The notes under the pieces are model-generated. The model saw only the letters and a program-made list of their open reading frames with translations, did not search any database and was not told the DNA's origin. This document shows, piece after piece, positions 31,320-42,727 of a stretch of DNA of 43,643 nucleotides. Every line of letters starts with the position of its first letter. Within the stretch, counting starts at the first letter, position 1. Location of the stretch: positions 1 through 43,643 of the forward strand of contig JABHAA010000116.1 of NCBI GenBank assembly GCA_018674495.1. The letters run 5' to 3'. The DNA is from Rhodospirillaceae bacterium. GTDB lineage: Bacteria > Pseudomonadota > Alphaproteobacteria > Rhodospirillales > UBA2165. The position numbers and the translations under genes were made by a program.

Positions 31320-32969
31320 ATGGACGAAGCAAGCGGCAATAGCGCGCCGGGCGCAAAGGCCGGGCAGACGCGCCGGAACCTTGGCGGTTTGCGCGATATC
31401 GTTCCCGATCTGGAAGCCGCCGGCGAATTGCGGCGCATCACCAAGCCCATCGATATCCGCCATATCGCCACCCTGGTGGATCAGTCGGAAACAGCACTTT
31501 TGTTCACCAATGTGCTTGGCTATGACATGCCGGTGATATCGGGGGTGATGAATTCTCGTGAACGGCTGGGCATCGCCATGGGCTGCGATTTTGCCGAGAT
31601 CGAGGCCCAGTTGCGCCGCGGCCTGGCCAACCCCATTGCGCCCGAAACCGTATCCGCCGACGGCCTGCACGACGTGATCATGGAAGGCGACGATGTGGAT
31701 CTGTTCGCCCTGCCAGTGCCCATCTTCGGCACCCTCGACGGCGGCCCGATGATTACCGCCGGGGTGATCATCGCCCATGACGAAGAGTTCGGCTATAACG
31801 CCGGCGTCTATCGTTTGCTGGTGAAGGACCGGAACACCACCGGCATCGATATCGTCACCCCCAACAACTTGCGCAAATTTGCCGAGAAAGCCCTGGCCCG
31901 GAACGAGCCATTGCCAATCTCCATCAATATCGGCACCCATCCGGCGGAATTGATTGCCTCAACCTTCAAGGCCGCTGCCGGCGTCGATGAGATGGCCCTG
32001 GCCGGCGGCATGCGCGGCGCTCCGGTGCAATTGGCGCCCTGCAATACCGTCGATATCCCCTTCATCGCCGATTCCGAGATAGTGCTGGAGGCTGAAATAC
32101 TGCCCACCGGCTGGACCAAGCCGGAGGGCCGCTTCGGCGAATTTACGCGGCTTATGGGCGGGCTGCATTGGAACCCGCATGTGCGCATCAAATCCATCCG
32201 CTGCCGTGCCAAACCGATCTATTACGCGCTGCACATGCCGTGGGAAAACATCTGGCCGAGCGGACCCATATACGAATCCGCCGTCCGCCGTGTGTTGCAC
32301 GAGGCCGGCGTCCAGGTAACCGCCATCAACGTAACGCCGGGCGGTTGCTGCCATTGGCACACGGTGGCCGCCATCAAGCCACTGCCCGGCGACGGCAAGA
32401 ACGCCATCATGGCCATGCTGTCGGTGGCCGATATGAAGCATGTGACCGTGGTCGATGAAGATATCGACGTGTTCGATCATATGGACGTGGAATGGGCGGT
32501 GGCCACAAGAGTGCAGGCGGACAAGGACGTGGTCATTATTTCCGGCGCCCGCTCGAAACCGCTCGATCCGAGCCTGGTACCGACGCCGGGGCGTATTCCA
32601 ACCACCGCCAAAATGGGCATCGACGCCACCATCCCCGACGATGTGCCCCGGGAAAGGTTCGAGCGAATTTATTACGCCTACGCCGATGACATCAAATTGG
32701 CCGATGCGCTCGGCGATGGCGATGGGGCGGCGAAGGAGCCGGCGCCACTGGTCGGTAATAACGAGGTGACTGCGCTCGCCGACGAGATCCGCACTGCCAT
32801 CTGCGAGACGCCGCAATATTTCTTCGATCTGTCGGAGATGTTTGGCGATGCCGGCGTTCCGGCCTTGTCCCGGGCCTTGGGCCAGCTGCACGAAAGCGGC
32901 GAATTGTGGCAGGACAAGCTTGGCCGCTTCTGCCTGACCGGATCGGAATTCGCTGCCGAGCTTGGCTGA
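31320..32969 (+). CDS. UbiD family (prenylated-FMN-dependent) decarboxylase
   Basis: A 549-residue UbiD-family enzyme; the family uses prenyl-FMN to decarboxylate or carboxylate aromatic and alpha,beta-unsaturated acids. The catalytic Arg-Glu-Glu set is visible: Arg165 in NAGVYRLLVKD, and Glu269 and Glu274 in KPEGRFGEFTR (usually EGPFGE, so the Arg after Gly is a variant). The C-terminal block VFDHMDVEWAVATRVQADKD is typical. No UbiX-type prenyltransferase gene is in the window; the cofactor must be made elsewhere. The N-terminus carries a short, poorly conserved extension of about 20 residues. Followed after 38 bases by the HpaB-family gene, probably in one transcript. The aromatic context suggests degradation rather than ubiquinone synthesis. 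Confidence 0.92.
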   Translation: MDEASGNSAPGAKAGQTRRNLGGLRDIVPDLEAAGELRRITKPIDIRHIATLVDQSETALLFTNVLGYDMPVISGVMNSRERLGIAMGCDFAEIEAQLRRGLANPIAPETVSADGLHDVIMEGDDVDLFALPVPIFGTLDGGPMITAGVIIAHDEEFGYNAGVYRLLVKDRNTTGIDIVTPNNLRKFAEKALARNEPLPISINIGTHPAELIASTFKAAAGVDEMALAGGMRGAPVQLAPCNTVDIPFIADSEIVLEAEILPTGWTKPEGRFGEFTRLMGGLHWNPHVRIKSIRCRAKPIYYALHMPWENIWPSGPIYESAVRRVLHEAGVQVTAINVTPGGCCHWHTVAAIKPLPGDGKNAIMAMLSVADMKHVTVVDEDIDVFDHMDVEWAVATRVQADKDVVIISGARSKPLDPSLVPTPGRIPTTAKMGIDATIPDDVPRERFERIYYAYADDIKLADALGDGDGAAKEPAPLVGNNEVTALADEIRTAICETPQYFFDLSEMFGDAGVPALSRALGQLHESGELWQDKLGRFCLTGSEFAAELG

Positions 32970-33007
32970 ACAAAGGATCGTTTTCAAATAATCTGGGGGA
33001 AATTGCG

Positions 33008-34468
33008 ATGCTGATTTCGGGCGCGGAAAAACTGGAAAAAATGCGCGACGGGCGCCGCGTGCTTATTGGCAAGGAGCGCGTGGGCGATGTTACCGTCCAC
33101 CCGGCATTCAAAAACGCCGCCCAGACCGTGGCCGACCTGTATGACCAAAAGGCCGATCCGGACAAGCGCGATCTATACGCCTTCGAAGAGGACGGCGAGG
33201 CGTTCTCCGTCTACTGGCTGCGCTGTAAAAATCGCGAGGAATTGGCGCGCCGCACCGCCTCGGCAAAGGCCTTGGCGGACGCAACCTACGGGTTGATCGG
33301 CCGCTCTCCCGATCATGTCGCCGGGCTGGTGACCGGCCTCGCCATGAACCCTGGTGTTCTGGAAAAAACCGGCAAGGGGTTTGGCGACAACCTGCTCCGC
33401 TATTACCAAAAAGCCCGCCACGAAGATTTGTTCCTGTCCTTTGCGGTCACCGCGCCGTCCGGCATTCGGGGCCAGGAAGTTGCCACCGGCGATGCTGGTT
33501 TGGAGCAGCCTGCGCTGCGCGTGGTAGCTGAAGACGATGATGGCGTCGTTGTCTCGGGCATGAAGATGCTGGCCACCGGCGCCGTTTTTGCCGACGAGAT
33601 TTGGATCGGCAACCTGTCGCCCATCGATGAGAGCCGCAAAGCCGAAAGCATTACCGCCGCCATGCCGCTCAATTTGCCGGGGCTGTCTTTGTGGGCGCGC
33701 CAGCCTTACGAGATGCACGCCGCCCGTCCGGCCAATTACCCCCTAAGCCACCGGTTCGACGAGGGCGATTGTATGCTGGTTTGCGAGAACGTGAAAATCC
33801 CTTGGGAGCGGGTGTTTTTGCACAACGACGGCGCCCAGTCCCGGCAAATCTATATCGACACGCCGGCCAACTGCTACGCCAACCACCAATCGAATGTGCG
33901 CTTTTGGGCGAAGATGGGGCTGATGGTCGGTCTCGCCAGCCGCGCCTGCCTGGCCAACGGCATCGACCAGATACCGGCGGTGCGCGACATTCTCGGCCGG
34001 CTGGCGGCGTTGGAAGCGACCGTCGGCGGCCTGGTCGCCGGCCAGAACGAGGCGTGGGAGGCATGGCCCGAAAGCCCGGACGGCTACGCCACTCACAACC
34101 GGCGCATCATGTATGCGACTTTGAATTGGTGCCAGGAACACCATACCGAGATCGTCGATATCGTCCGCGATCTAATGGGCGCGGCGCCGCTGCAAATGCC
34201 GGCCAGCACGGATATTCTGGACGATCCCGAGCTCAGCGCCCGCTTCGATGAATGGTGGGCGACGCCGACCATGGATGCGCGCCAGCGTATGAAGCTATAT
34301 AAACTGGGCTGGGATTTGACCGGCTCCGAATTCGCCGGTCGCCATCAGCTTTATGAGAAGTTCTATGCCGGCTCGTCGTTGATCGTCCGCAATTCCTGCC
34401 ACCGGGAAGCGCCCTGGGATCATTTCCACGCCATCGTCGATGATCTGCTGGATGAGATCGAGTTTTGA
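33008..34468 (+). CDS. HpaB/PvcC-family FADH2-dependent monooxygenase-like protein
   Basis: A 486-residue protein of the 4-hydroxyphenylacetate 3-monooxygenase large-component / 4-hydroxybutyryl-CoA dehydratase superfamily, which has an acyl-CoA dehydrogenase-like fold. Family blocks are GRRVLIGKERVGDV near the start, YGLIGRSPDHVAGLVTGL, the FAD-segment VVSGMKMLATGAVFADEI, IPWERVFLHND, and the C-terminal EFAGRHQLYEKFYAGSSL. The Cys and His iron-sulfur ligands of the dehydratase branch are not obvious, so the monooxygenase branch is preferred. A flavin reductase (HpaC) is needed and is not nearby. GGGGGA precedes the ATG at 33008; the frame is open upstream but overlaps the UbiD gene. Paired with UbiD, hydroxylation of a decarboxylated phenol is a reasonable inference. 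Confidence 0.85.
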   Translation: MLISGAEKLEKMRDGRRVLIGKERVGDVTVHPAFKNAAQTVADLYDQKADPDKRDLYAFEEDGEAFSVYWLRCKNREELARRTASAKALADATYGLIGRSPDHVAGLVTGLAMNPGVLEKTGKGFGDNLLRYYQKARHEDLFLSFAVTAPSGIRGQEVATGDAGLEQPALRVVAEDDDGVVVSGMKMLATGAVFADEIWIGNLSPIDESRKAESITAAMPLNLPGLSLWARQPYEMHAARPANYPLSHRFDEGDCMLVCENVKIPWERVFLHNDGAQSRQIYIDTPANCYANHQSNVRFWAKMGLMVGLASRACLANGIDQIPAVRDILGRLAALEATVGGLVAGQNEAWEAWPESPDGYATHNRRIMYATLNWCQEHHTEIVDIVRDLMGAAPLQMPASTDILDDPELSARFDEWWATPTMDARQRMKLYKLGWDLTGSEFAGRHQLYEKFYAGSSLIVRNSCHREAPWDHFHAIVDDLLDEIEF

Positions 34469-34552
34469 TCAACGATCCCGCTACAAGCTGGCATCGCCGG
34501 TGATAGAGTGGTCGATACGCCTAAGCAACCGGCCCAAACCAAAGCCGCACAA

Positions 34553-35119
34553 TCAGTCAAACATGGAATCCAGTTGCGTTTGCGACATCCCTTGGTCGGC
34601 GTCGGCGACCTCTATATCCATGCCCGTTGGAGCCGCCCCTCCCCTTCGTTCCGTACCATCGTAGGAGACGCTACGCCGGCGCCGATCAGGACCAAAATAG
34701 GATTTGGTCTCTACAAATGACCGCGGTTTTTCGATCAGCTCGGTTATGCGTGAGAACAGGCTATTCGCCGAAAGCGGCTTTACCAGAAATTCATTGACGC
34801 CGCTGTCCCGCGCATCGGTGATCCGGTGTGCTTCCGAATGTCCGGTGACCATAATGATCGGCACAAACCGGTCGGGGCTGTCGTCGCCGGTCCGGACCAG
34901 CTTAACGAAATCCAGCCCGTCCAGAGGCTGCATCTCCCAATCCAATAGAATGATATCGGGTTTAAATGTGCGCATCTCCATGAACGCGGAGGCGCCATCA
35001 TTTGCTTCCTTGGTGGTGCGAACATGATAGTTCCGTAGCAACTGATTTAGAATGGCGCGCATAAACGGATTGTCTTCAACGATCAAAAATTTCAATTGAC
35101 TGATATCGAGGGCTGACAT
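34553..35119 (-). CDS. CheY-like response regulator with short basic C-terminal tail
   Basis: A 188-residue protein with an N-terminal receiver domain (residues 9-132) and no output domain. The acidic pair is Glu15/Asp16 (IVEDN), the phospho-acceptor is Asp60 (IILLDWEM), and the switch residues are Thr92 (VTGHSE) and Lys114 (FLVKP). The tail has an arginine-rich stretch (FGPDRRRRS, then TERRGG) and ends in an acidic LDSMFD. It starts two bases after the Hpt gene stop; ATG 35140 is an alternative start inside that gene. Together the two genes look like an orphan phosphorelay pair; no histidine kinase is nearby. Confidence 0.85.
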   Translation of the reverse strand: MSALDISQLKFLIVEDNPFMRAILNQLLRNYHVRTTKEANDGASAFMEMRTFKPDIILLDWEMQPLDGLDFVKLVRTGDDSPDRFVPIIMVTGHSEAHRITDARDSGVNEFLVKPLSANSLFSRITELIEKPRSFVETKSYFGPDRRRRSVSYDGTERRGGAAPTGMDIEVADADQGMSQTQLDSMFD

Positions 35120-35121
35120 GG

Positions 35122-35619
35122 CTATTTCGATTGCCCCCATTTCTCAATGACTTGTTCCAGCCCGTTCAACAGCGATTTTCCAACTTCGCCGCCGCCGCCG
35201 GTCAGGTTTTGCGCCTGAACGGCCTTGAGGGCGTTGATGTGAAGATAGATGACTTCCGTGCTTTGCGGCGGCAGTGGTAAATCCAATCGCTCGATAAAAC
35301 GGCACAGCAGGTAGTTGATATCGGTCACCAGATCAAATCCGAACGTGCCGCCGTTGCCTTTGAGATTATGGGCAATGTGAAACATCTGTTTCAGGCATTC
35401 GGATGGATCGCAGTCATCGCCGACCAATTGACCATGCACCGCTACCATGTCTGCAATATCCACCGCCAATTGCTCGGCGAATTGATCCGACAAGTCGTCT
35501 ATGGATTTTTGCGCCTTGTCCAATACGGCGCCGGTAACGGCCCAGGGGCCGCCCGTCTTTACCTTGGACTTCAACCGGTCGGGATCGTCGGCCTCGTTCT
35601 CTCCGTTCAACACAGCCAT
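35122..35619 (-). CDS. Hpt (histidine phosphotransfer) domain protein
   Basis: A 165-residue protein with a C-terminal-half Hpt helical bundle. The phospho-accepting histidine is His84 in the motif HNLKGNGGTFGF, typical of HxxKG Hpt domains. The N-terminal about 30 residues are polar and low-complexity. No kinase or receiver domain is fused to it. Upstream in mRNA sense, the start at 35619 is weakly supported by GGGAA; a TTG at 35655 is an alternative. It is translated next to the response regulator (2-base gap), which is its likely partner. Role unknown; possibly stress or motility signalling by analogy with other alphaproteobacterial Hpt/receiver pairs. Confidence 0.85.
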   Translation of the reverse strand: MAVLNGENEADDPDRLKSKVKTGGPWAVTGAVLDKAQKSIDDLSDQFAEQLAVDIADMVAVHGQLVGDDCDPSECLKQMFHIAHNLKGNGGTFGFDLVTDINYLLCRFIERLDLPLPPQSTEVIYLHINALKAVQAQNLTGGGGEVGKSLLNGLEQVIEKWGQSK

Positions 35620-35838
35620 TTTCCCATTCGATCTGGTACAGCGTACAATTTGCAAATGGATATTGGCGTGAATGAGAAACAGTTGCGGTAACTACGTACA
35701 GCTGCGGCGGTTTTTACCGTCCAGTTGTGATGACTGAGGGTGTTGTTCACCCAATCCAGCCTTTAGAAGCTGAGGTTTGCAAAAAACAGAAGCTGCCTGG
35801 TTGAGAACGCCCGTCTAACGCCGTAAATCCAAAAAAAC

Positions 35839-35867
35839 TTGCAATTGTTCGACTTATGTTCTATACA
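35839..35867 (+). promoter_or_regulatory. Candidate sigma-70 promoter for the molybdenum hydroxylase gene
   Basis: TTGCAA (35839-35844) and TATACA (35862-35867) are separated by 17 bases, the ideal spacing; each hexamer matches the consensus at four of six positions. Transcription would start near 35875 and leave a leader of about 225 bases before the ATG at 36100. This is a pattern match only. Confidence 0.4.
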
Positions 35868-35960
35868 TTTATCCAGGATTTAATCCCCCAAACACCCCGT
35901 TTTAAACCCGTTCGGGCGCGCCATCGGGCAGGAGAAATGTGCTGTTTTGCCTGCAATTAC

Positions 35961-36000
35961 CCCCACCAAACCATACCAATCCATACCAAACCCCACCGCC
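35961..36000 (+). repeat. Helically phased 10-base repeat block
   Basis: Four consecutive 10-base units read ccccaccaaa, ccataccaat, ccataccaaa, ccccaccgcc. The two central units agree at nine of ten bases, and the outer ones keep the C-rich and CACC/TACC pattern. A 10-base period places each unit on the same face of the helix, as in a multi-site protein binding region. It lies in the leader, about 100 bases downstream of the candidate promoter. Confidence 0.5.
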
Positions 36001-36099
36001 GAATTCCGCAAATTATGTCGCATCACCGGAGACAACTGGTCCTTGCGGAAAGGTGCCAAAGAAGGCAATTTTGGTCAGGTCAACGGGAGGTAAAGAAAA

Positions 36100-38424
36100 A
36101 TGAATATGGTACGTATCGGTGATCCGGTCCGGCGCGATGAAGATTACCGGCTGATCAAGGGCCACGGGCGCTATGCGGACGATGTAAACGAGAATCGCCA
36201 GGCGCGCGCCTTTGTATTGCGCTCACCCCACGCCCACGCCGAGATTGGCCATATCGATAAAGCCGCGGCCCTTGCCGCCCCCGGCGTGCTCGCCGTGCTC
36301 ACCGGTGATGATCTGGAAACGCGCGGCCTTGGCGCCCAGTTCCCTAACATTCGCGGCAAGAAATCCGACGGCTCGCCGGGCTATGTCTGTTCGATGCCGA
36401 TCCTGGCCCAGGGCCGAGTGCGTTTCGCCGGCCAGCCGGTGGCCTTCGTAGTCGCCGAAAGCGTCGATCAGGCGAAAGACGCGGTCGAGCTGATTGCAGT
36501 CGACTACCGGGTGCTGCCCGCCGTCATCACCGCCGACGATGCCTTGGCCGACGGCGCGCCGGCAGTCTGGGACGACAATCCCGGCAACGAAGCCTACTTC
36601 CACGAGGTCGGCAACCGGCAAGCGGTGGACGCGGCCTTCAATGATGCCGCGCATCGGGTATCGCACCGGGTGTGCGTCAACCGGGTAACCGGCAACGCCA
36701 TGGAGCCGCGCGGCTGCATCGCCAATTACGACGAATACGAAGACCGCTACACCTTGCGCGCCACCATCCAATCGGCGCACGGCACACGCGCCACCCTGGC
36801 GCAGCAGATATTCAAAATCCCGCAGACCAAAATCCGCGTCATTTGCGACAATATGGGCGGCGGTTTCGGCATCAAGGGCGGCTGCTATCCGGAATACAGC
36901 CTGTCCATGTGGGCATCCGAAGTGATCGGCCGGCCGGTCAAATGGATCGCCGAGCGCCAGGAAAGCATCTTGACCGACGAACACGGACGCGGCGGATTTG
37001 TCGATGCCGAGCTGGCCCTGGACGCGGACCATAATTTCATCGCCCTTCGCACCCACACGAAAGTGCCGATCGGCGCCTATTTCACCACCGACCGCAATAT
37101 CGGCGCCGCCGTTTCCGGCCTCGGCGGATTGGCGGGGGTTTATAAGACCCCGAACATCCATGCCATGGTTACCGGCGCCCTCACCAATATCATGACCAAC
37201 GCCCAGTACCGGGGCGGCGCCAAGCCGGAACCCTGCCATGTGATCGAAGTGATGGTCGATCAGGCCGCCGATCAATTGGGCGTCGATGCGGCGGAGTTAC
37301 GCCTCAAGAATACGGTGCTCAGCTCAGCCATGCCGTACCGCACCGGCCTCGGCCATGTTTATGATTGCGGTGATTTCGTGCGCAACTTCGAACAATGCCT
37401 GGAAACCGGTGGCTACCAGGGGTTCGAAGCGCGCCGCGAAGACGCGGCCAAGCGCGGCAAGTATCTCGGTATCGGCCTTTCCAACACCGTGTCCGGGGTC
37501 GCTATGGTCAACTTCGAACATGTCGAAGTGCGCTTCGATACCGAAGGGGGCATCACGCTGTTGTGCGGCGCCATGGATCACGGCCAGGGTCACGAGACCA
37601 CCTTTAAGCAGGTGCTGGCCGACAAGCTGGGCGTCGATATCGACGGCATTCGCTACAAGATGGGCGATACCGATGTGGTGGCGACAGGCGTCGGCACGTT
37701 CAATGCCCGCTGCGCCGTTTTTGTCGGCTCGGCGGTAACCATCGCGGCGGAAAAGATTATCGAAAAAGGCAAGCGCATCGCCGCCCATATGATGGAAACG
37801 GCGCCAGGCGATATCGAATACCAAGGCGGCACGTTCTCTGTCGCCGGCACCGACAAATCCTTGGACATCACCGAAGTCGCCAAAACCGCCTTCCAGCGGC
37901 CCAAGTTGCCCGCCGATATCGAGCCCGGATTTTACGAGCATGGCGAGTTCGGCGTCGGCGAGGGGCCGGTCTATCCCAACGGCGCGCATCTGGTCGAAGT
38001 GGAAATCGACGCCGATACTGGACGCATCGAGATTACCCGCTATGTGGCCGTCGACGATGCCGGCGTGGTCCTCAATCCGCTTTTGTTTGACGGCCAAGTG
38101 CATGGCGGCATTGCCCACGGCGCCGGCCAGATATTGATGGAAGACATTCATTACGATGATGCCGGACAATTGCTGACCGGCTCGTTCATGGACTACGCCA
38201 TGCCGAGGGCCGATGATTTCTGTACCTTCGAGCTGGCCGCCAACGAGGTGCCGACGGCGCGCAATCCCTTGGGTGTCAAAGGCGTCGGCGAGGCCGGCAC
38301 GGTCGGCTCGATGCCATCGCTGATGAATGCCATCAATGATGCGCTTAGCCATATCGGCGCGCCCAATGTGGAAATGCCGGCGACCGCGGAAAAGGTCTGG
38401 CGATCCATTCAGGCAGCGGAATAA
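36100..38424 (+). CDS. Xanthine dehydrogenase/aldehyde oxidase family molybdopterin-binding subunit (orphan)
   Basis: A 774-residue molybdenum hydroxylase large subunit, which hydroxylates an aldehyde or an N-heterocycle with water as oxygen donor. The N-terminus GDPVRRDEDYRLIKGHGRYADDV is typical. The molybdopterin contact motif is GAMDHGQGHE near residue 490, and the catalytic glutamate lies in GVKGVGEAGTVGS near residue 730. The loop usually read AYRGAGRPE here reads AQYRGGAKPEP, and the CO-dehydrogenase AYRCSFR motif is absent, so it is not a form I CODH. Neither the FeS small subunit nor the FAD subunit is encoded next to it, which is unusual. GGGAGG about nine bases before the ATG supports the start. 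The next gene begins 13 bases after its stop. Confidence 0.92.
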   Translation: MNMVRIGDPVRRDEDYRLIKGHGRYADDVNENRQARAFVLRSPHAHAEIGHIDKAAALAAPGVLAVLTGDDLETRGLGAQFPNIRGKKSDGSPGYVCSMPILAQGRVRFAGQPVAFVVAESVDQAKDAVELIAVDYRVLPAVITADDALADGAPAVWDDNPGNEAYFHEVGNRQAVDAAFNDAAHRVSHRVCVNRVTGNAMEPRGCIANYDEYEDRYTLRATIQSAHGTRATLAQQIFKIPQTKIRVICDNMGGGFGIKGGCYPEYSLSMWASEVIGRPVKWIAERQESILTDEHGRGGFVDAELALDADHNFIALRTHTKVPIGAYFTTDRNIGAAVSGLGGLAGVYKTPNIHAMVTGALTNIMTNAQYRGGAKPEPCHVIEVMVDQAADQLGVDAAELRLKNTVLSSAMPYRTGLGHVYDCGDFVRNFEQCLETGGYQGFEARREDAAKRGKYLGIGLSNTVSGVAMVNFEHVEVRFDTEGGITLLCGAMDHGQGHETTFKQVLADKLGVDIDGIRYKMGDTDVVATGVGTFNARCAVFVGSAVTIAAEKIIEKGKRIAAHMMETAPGDIEYQGGTFSVAGTDKSLDITEVAKTAFQRPKLPADIEPGFYEHGEFGVGEGPVYPNGAHLVEVEIDADTGRIEITRYVAVDDAGVVLNPLLFDGQVHGGIAHGAGQILMEDIHYDDAGQLLTGSFMDYAMPRADDFCTFELAANEVPTARNPLGVKGVGEAGTVGSMPSLMNAINDALSHIGAPNVEMPATAEKVWRSIQAAE

Positions 38425-38437
38425 GGGGCGAGCGCAC

Positions 38438-39118
38438 ATGCCGCATAATGTTGAGATACCGGACTATGTGATCGAGCGCATCATGGCCAAGCGCGGCCGC
38501 CTGCATGTGTTTGATAAATTCGATCCCAAGAAGACCGCCTTGGTGGTTATCGACATGCAGAATTTCTTCGTGGCCGAGGTGGAAACGGCGCGCTCCATCT
38601 GCCCCAATATTAATAAACTCGCCGCCCATTTGCGGGATACCGGCGGCACCGTTGCCTGGGTGCTGATGTCCCTAGCCGATGAATTGGGCGGGCCTTCTAA
38701 ATGGCCCATCTATCACGACTATTTCTTCACGCCGGAAAAAATGGAAGCCCACAAAGACAACCTTACCGAAGGGGCAGAGGGGCAAAAACTCTATCCGGAT
38801 TTGAGCCCGGAAGACGGCGATATCATCACCAACAAGATGCGTTTCTCGGCCTTTATTCAGGGCTCGTCGGATTTGGACGAACAGCTGCGGGCGCGCGGCA
38901 TCGAAAACGTGCTGATCGCCGGCACCGTAACCAACTTCTGCTGCGAGACCAGCGCCCGCGACGCCATGATGCTCGGCTATCGGGTGGTCATGGTCTCCGA
39001 CGCCAACGCGGCCCGCTACGACGAAGACCATATCGTCGGGCTGACCACCGTCTGGCAAAGCTTCGGCGACGTGCGCTCTATGGACGACTGTATCGGCGAC
39101 TTGCTGGTAAGTTATTGA
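38438..39118 (+). CDS. Isochorismatase-like cysteine hydrolase
   Basis: A 226-residue cysteine hydrolase of the family that includes nicotinamidase, N-carbamoylsarcosine amidase, maleamate amidohydrolase and isochorismatase. The catalytic triad is visible: Asp39 in VVIDMQNFF, Lys in ITNKMRFSAF near residue 133, and the nucleophile Cys168 in GTVTNFCCETSARDAMM. A cis-peptide-type Gly-Thr-Val precedes it. An amide (C-N) bond is the probable target. The start at 38438 has GGGGCG upstream; the open frame before it overlaps the molybdenum gene. It is probably co-transcribed with that gene and converges, six bases away, with the hydantoinase gene. Confidence 0.9.
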   Translation: MPHNVEIPDYVIERIMAKRGRLHVFDKFDPKKTALVVIDMQNFFVAEVETARSICPNINKLAAHLRDTGGTVAWVLMSLADELGGPSKWPIYHDYFFTPEKMEAHKDNLTEGAEGQKLYPDLSPEDGDIITNKMRFSAFIQGSSDLDEQLRARGIENVLIAGTVTNFCCETSARDAMMLGYRVVMVSDANAARYDEDHIVGLTTVWQSFGDVRSMDDCIGDLLVSY

Positions 39119-39124
39119 TATTAA

Positions 39125-42727
<3,603 letters not shown>

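Larger units (their letters stand above)
35620..36099. other. Long divergent intergenic region before the molybdenum hydroxylase
   Basis: This 480-base gap lies between the divergent Hpt and molybdenum-hydroxylase genes. It holds a hairpin with 5-bp arms and a 5-base loop (GGGTG 35738-35742 / CACCC 35748-35752), a sigma-70-like promoter at 35839-35867, a set of 10-base repeats at 35961-36000, and an open frame of 61 codons (35937-36122) that runs into the next gene. The gap is more AT-rich than the genes around it. I do not match it to a known riboswitch. Confidence 0.55.

Noticed and set aside
36005..36095. Possible riboswitch before the molybdenum hydroxylase (CACC/GGTG and GGA/TCC pairings near 36022-36056)
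   Set aside because: The pairings are short and the sequence does not match the conserved cores of the Moco, glycine, TPP, cobalamin or c-di-GMP classes as I know them. A covariance search (Infernal against Rfam) would settle it.
36100..38424. Considered a form I carbon monoxide dehydrogenase large subunit (CoxL)
   Set aside because: The diagnostic AYRCSFR active-site loop is absent, and CoxM/CoxS genes are missing.
37324..38439. A 371-codon minus-strand frame opposite the molybdenum hydroxylase
   Set aside because: Shadow of a clear gene; composition is His/Asp-rich, with no family features.
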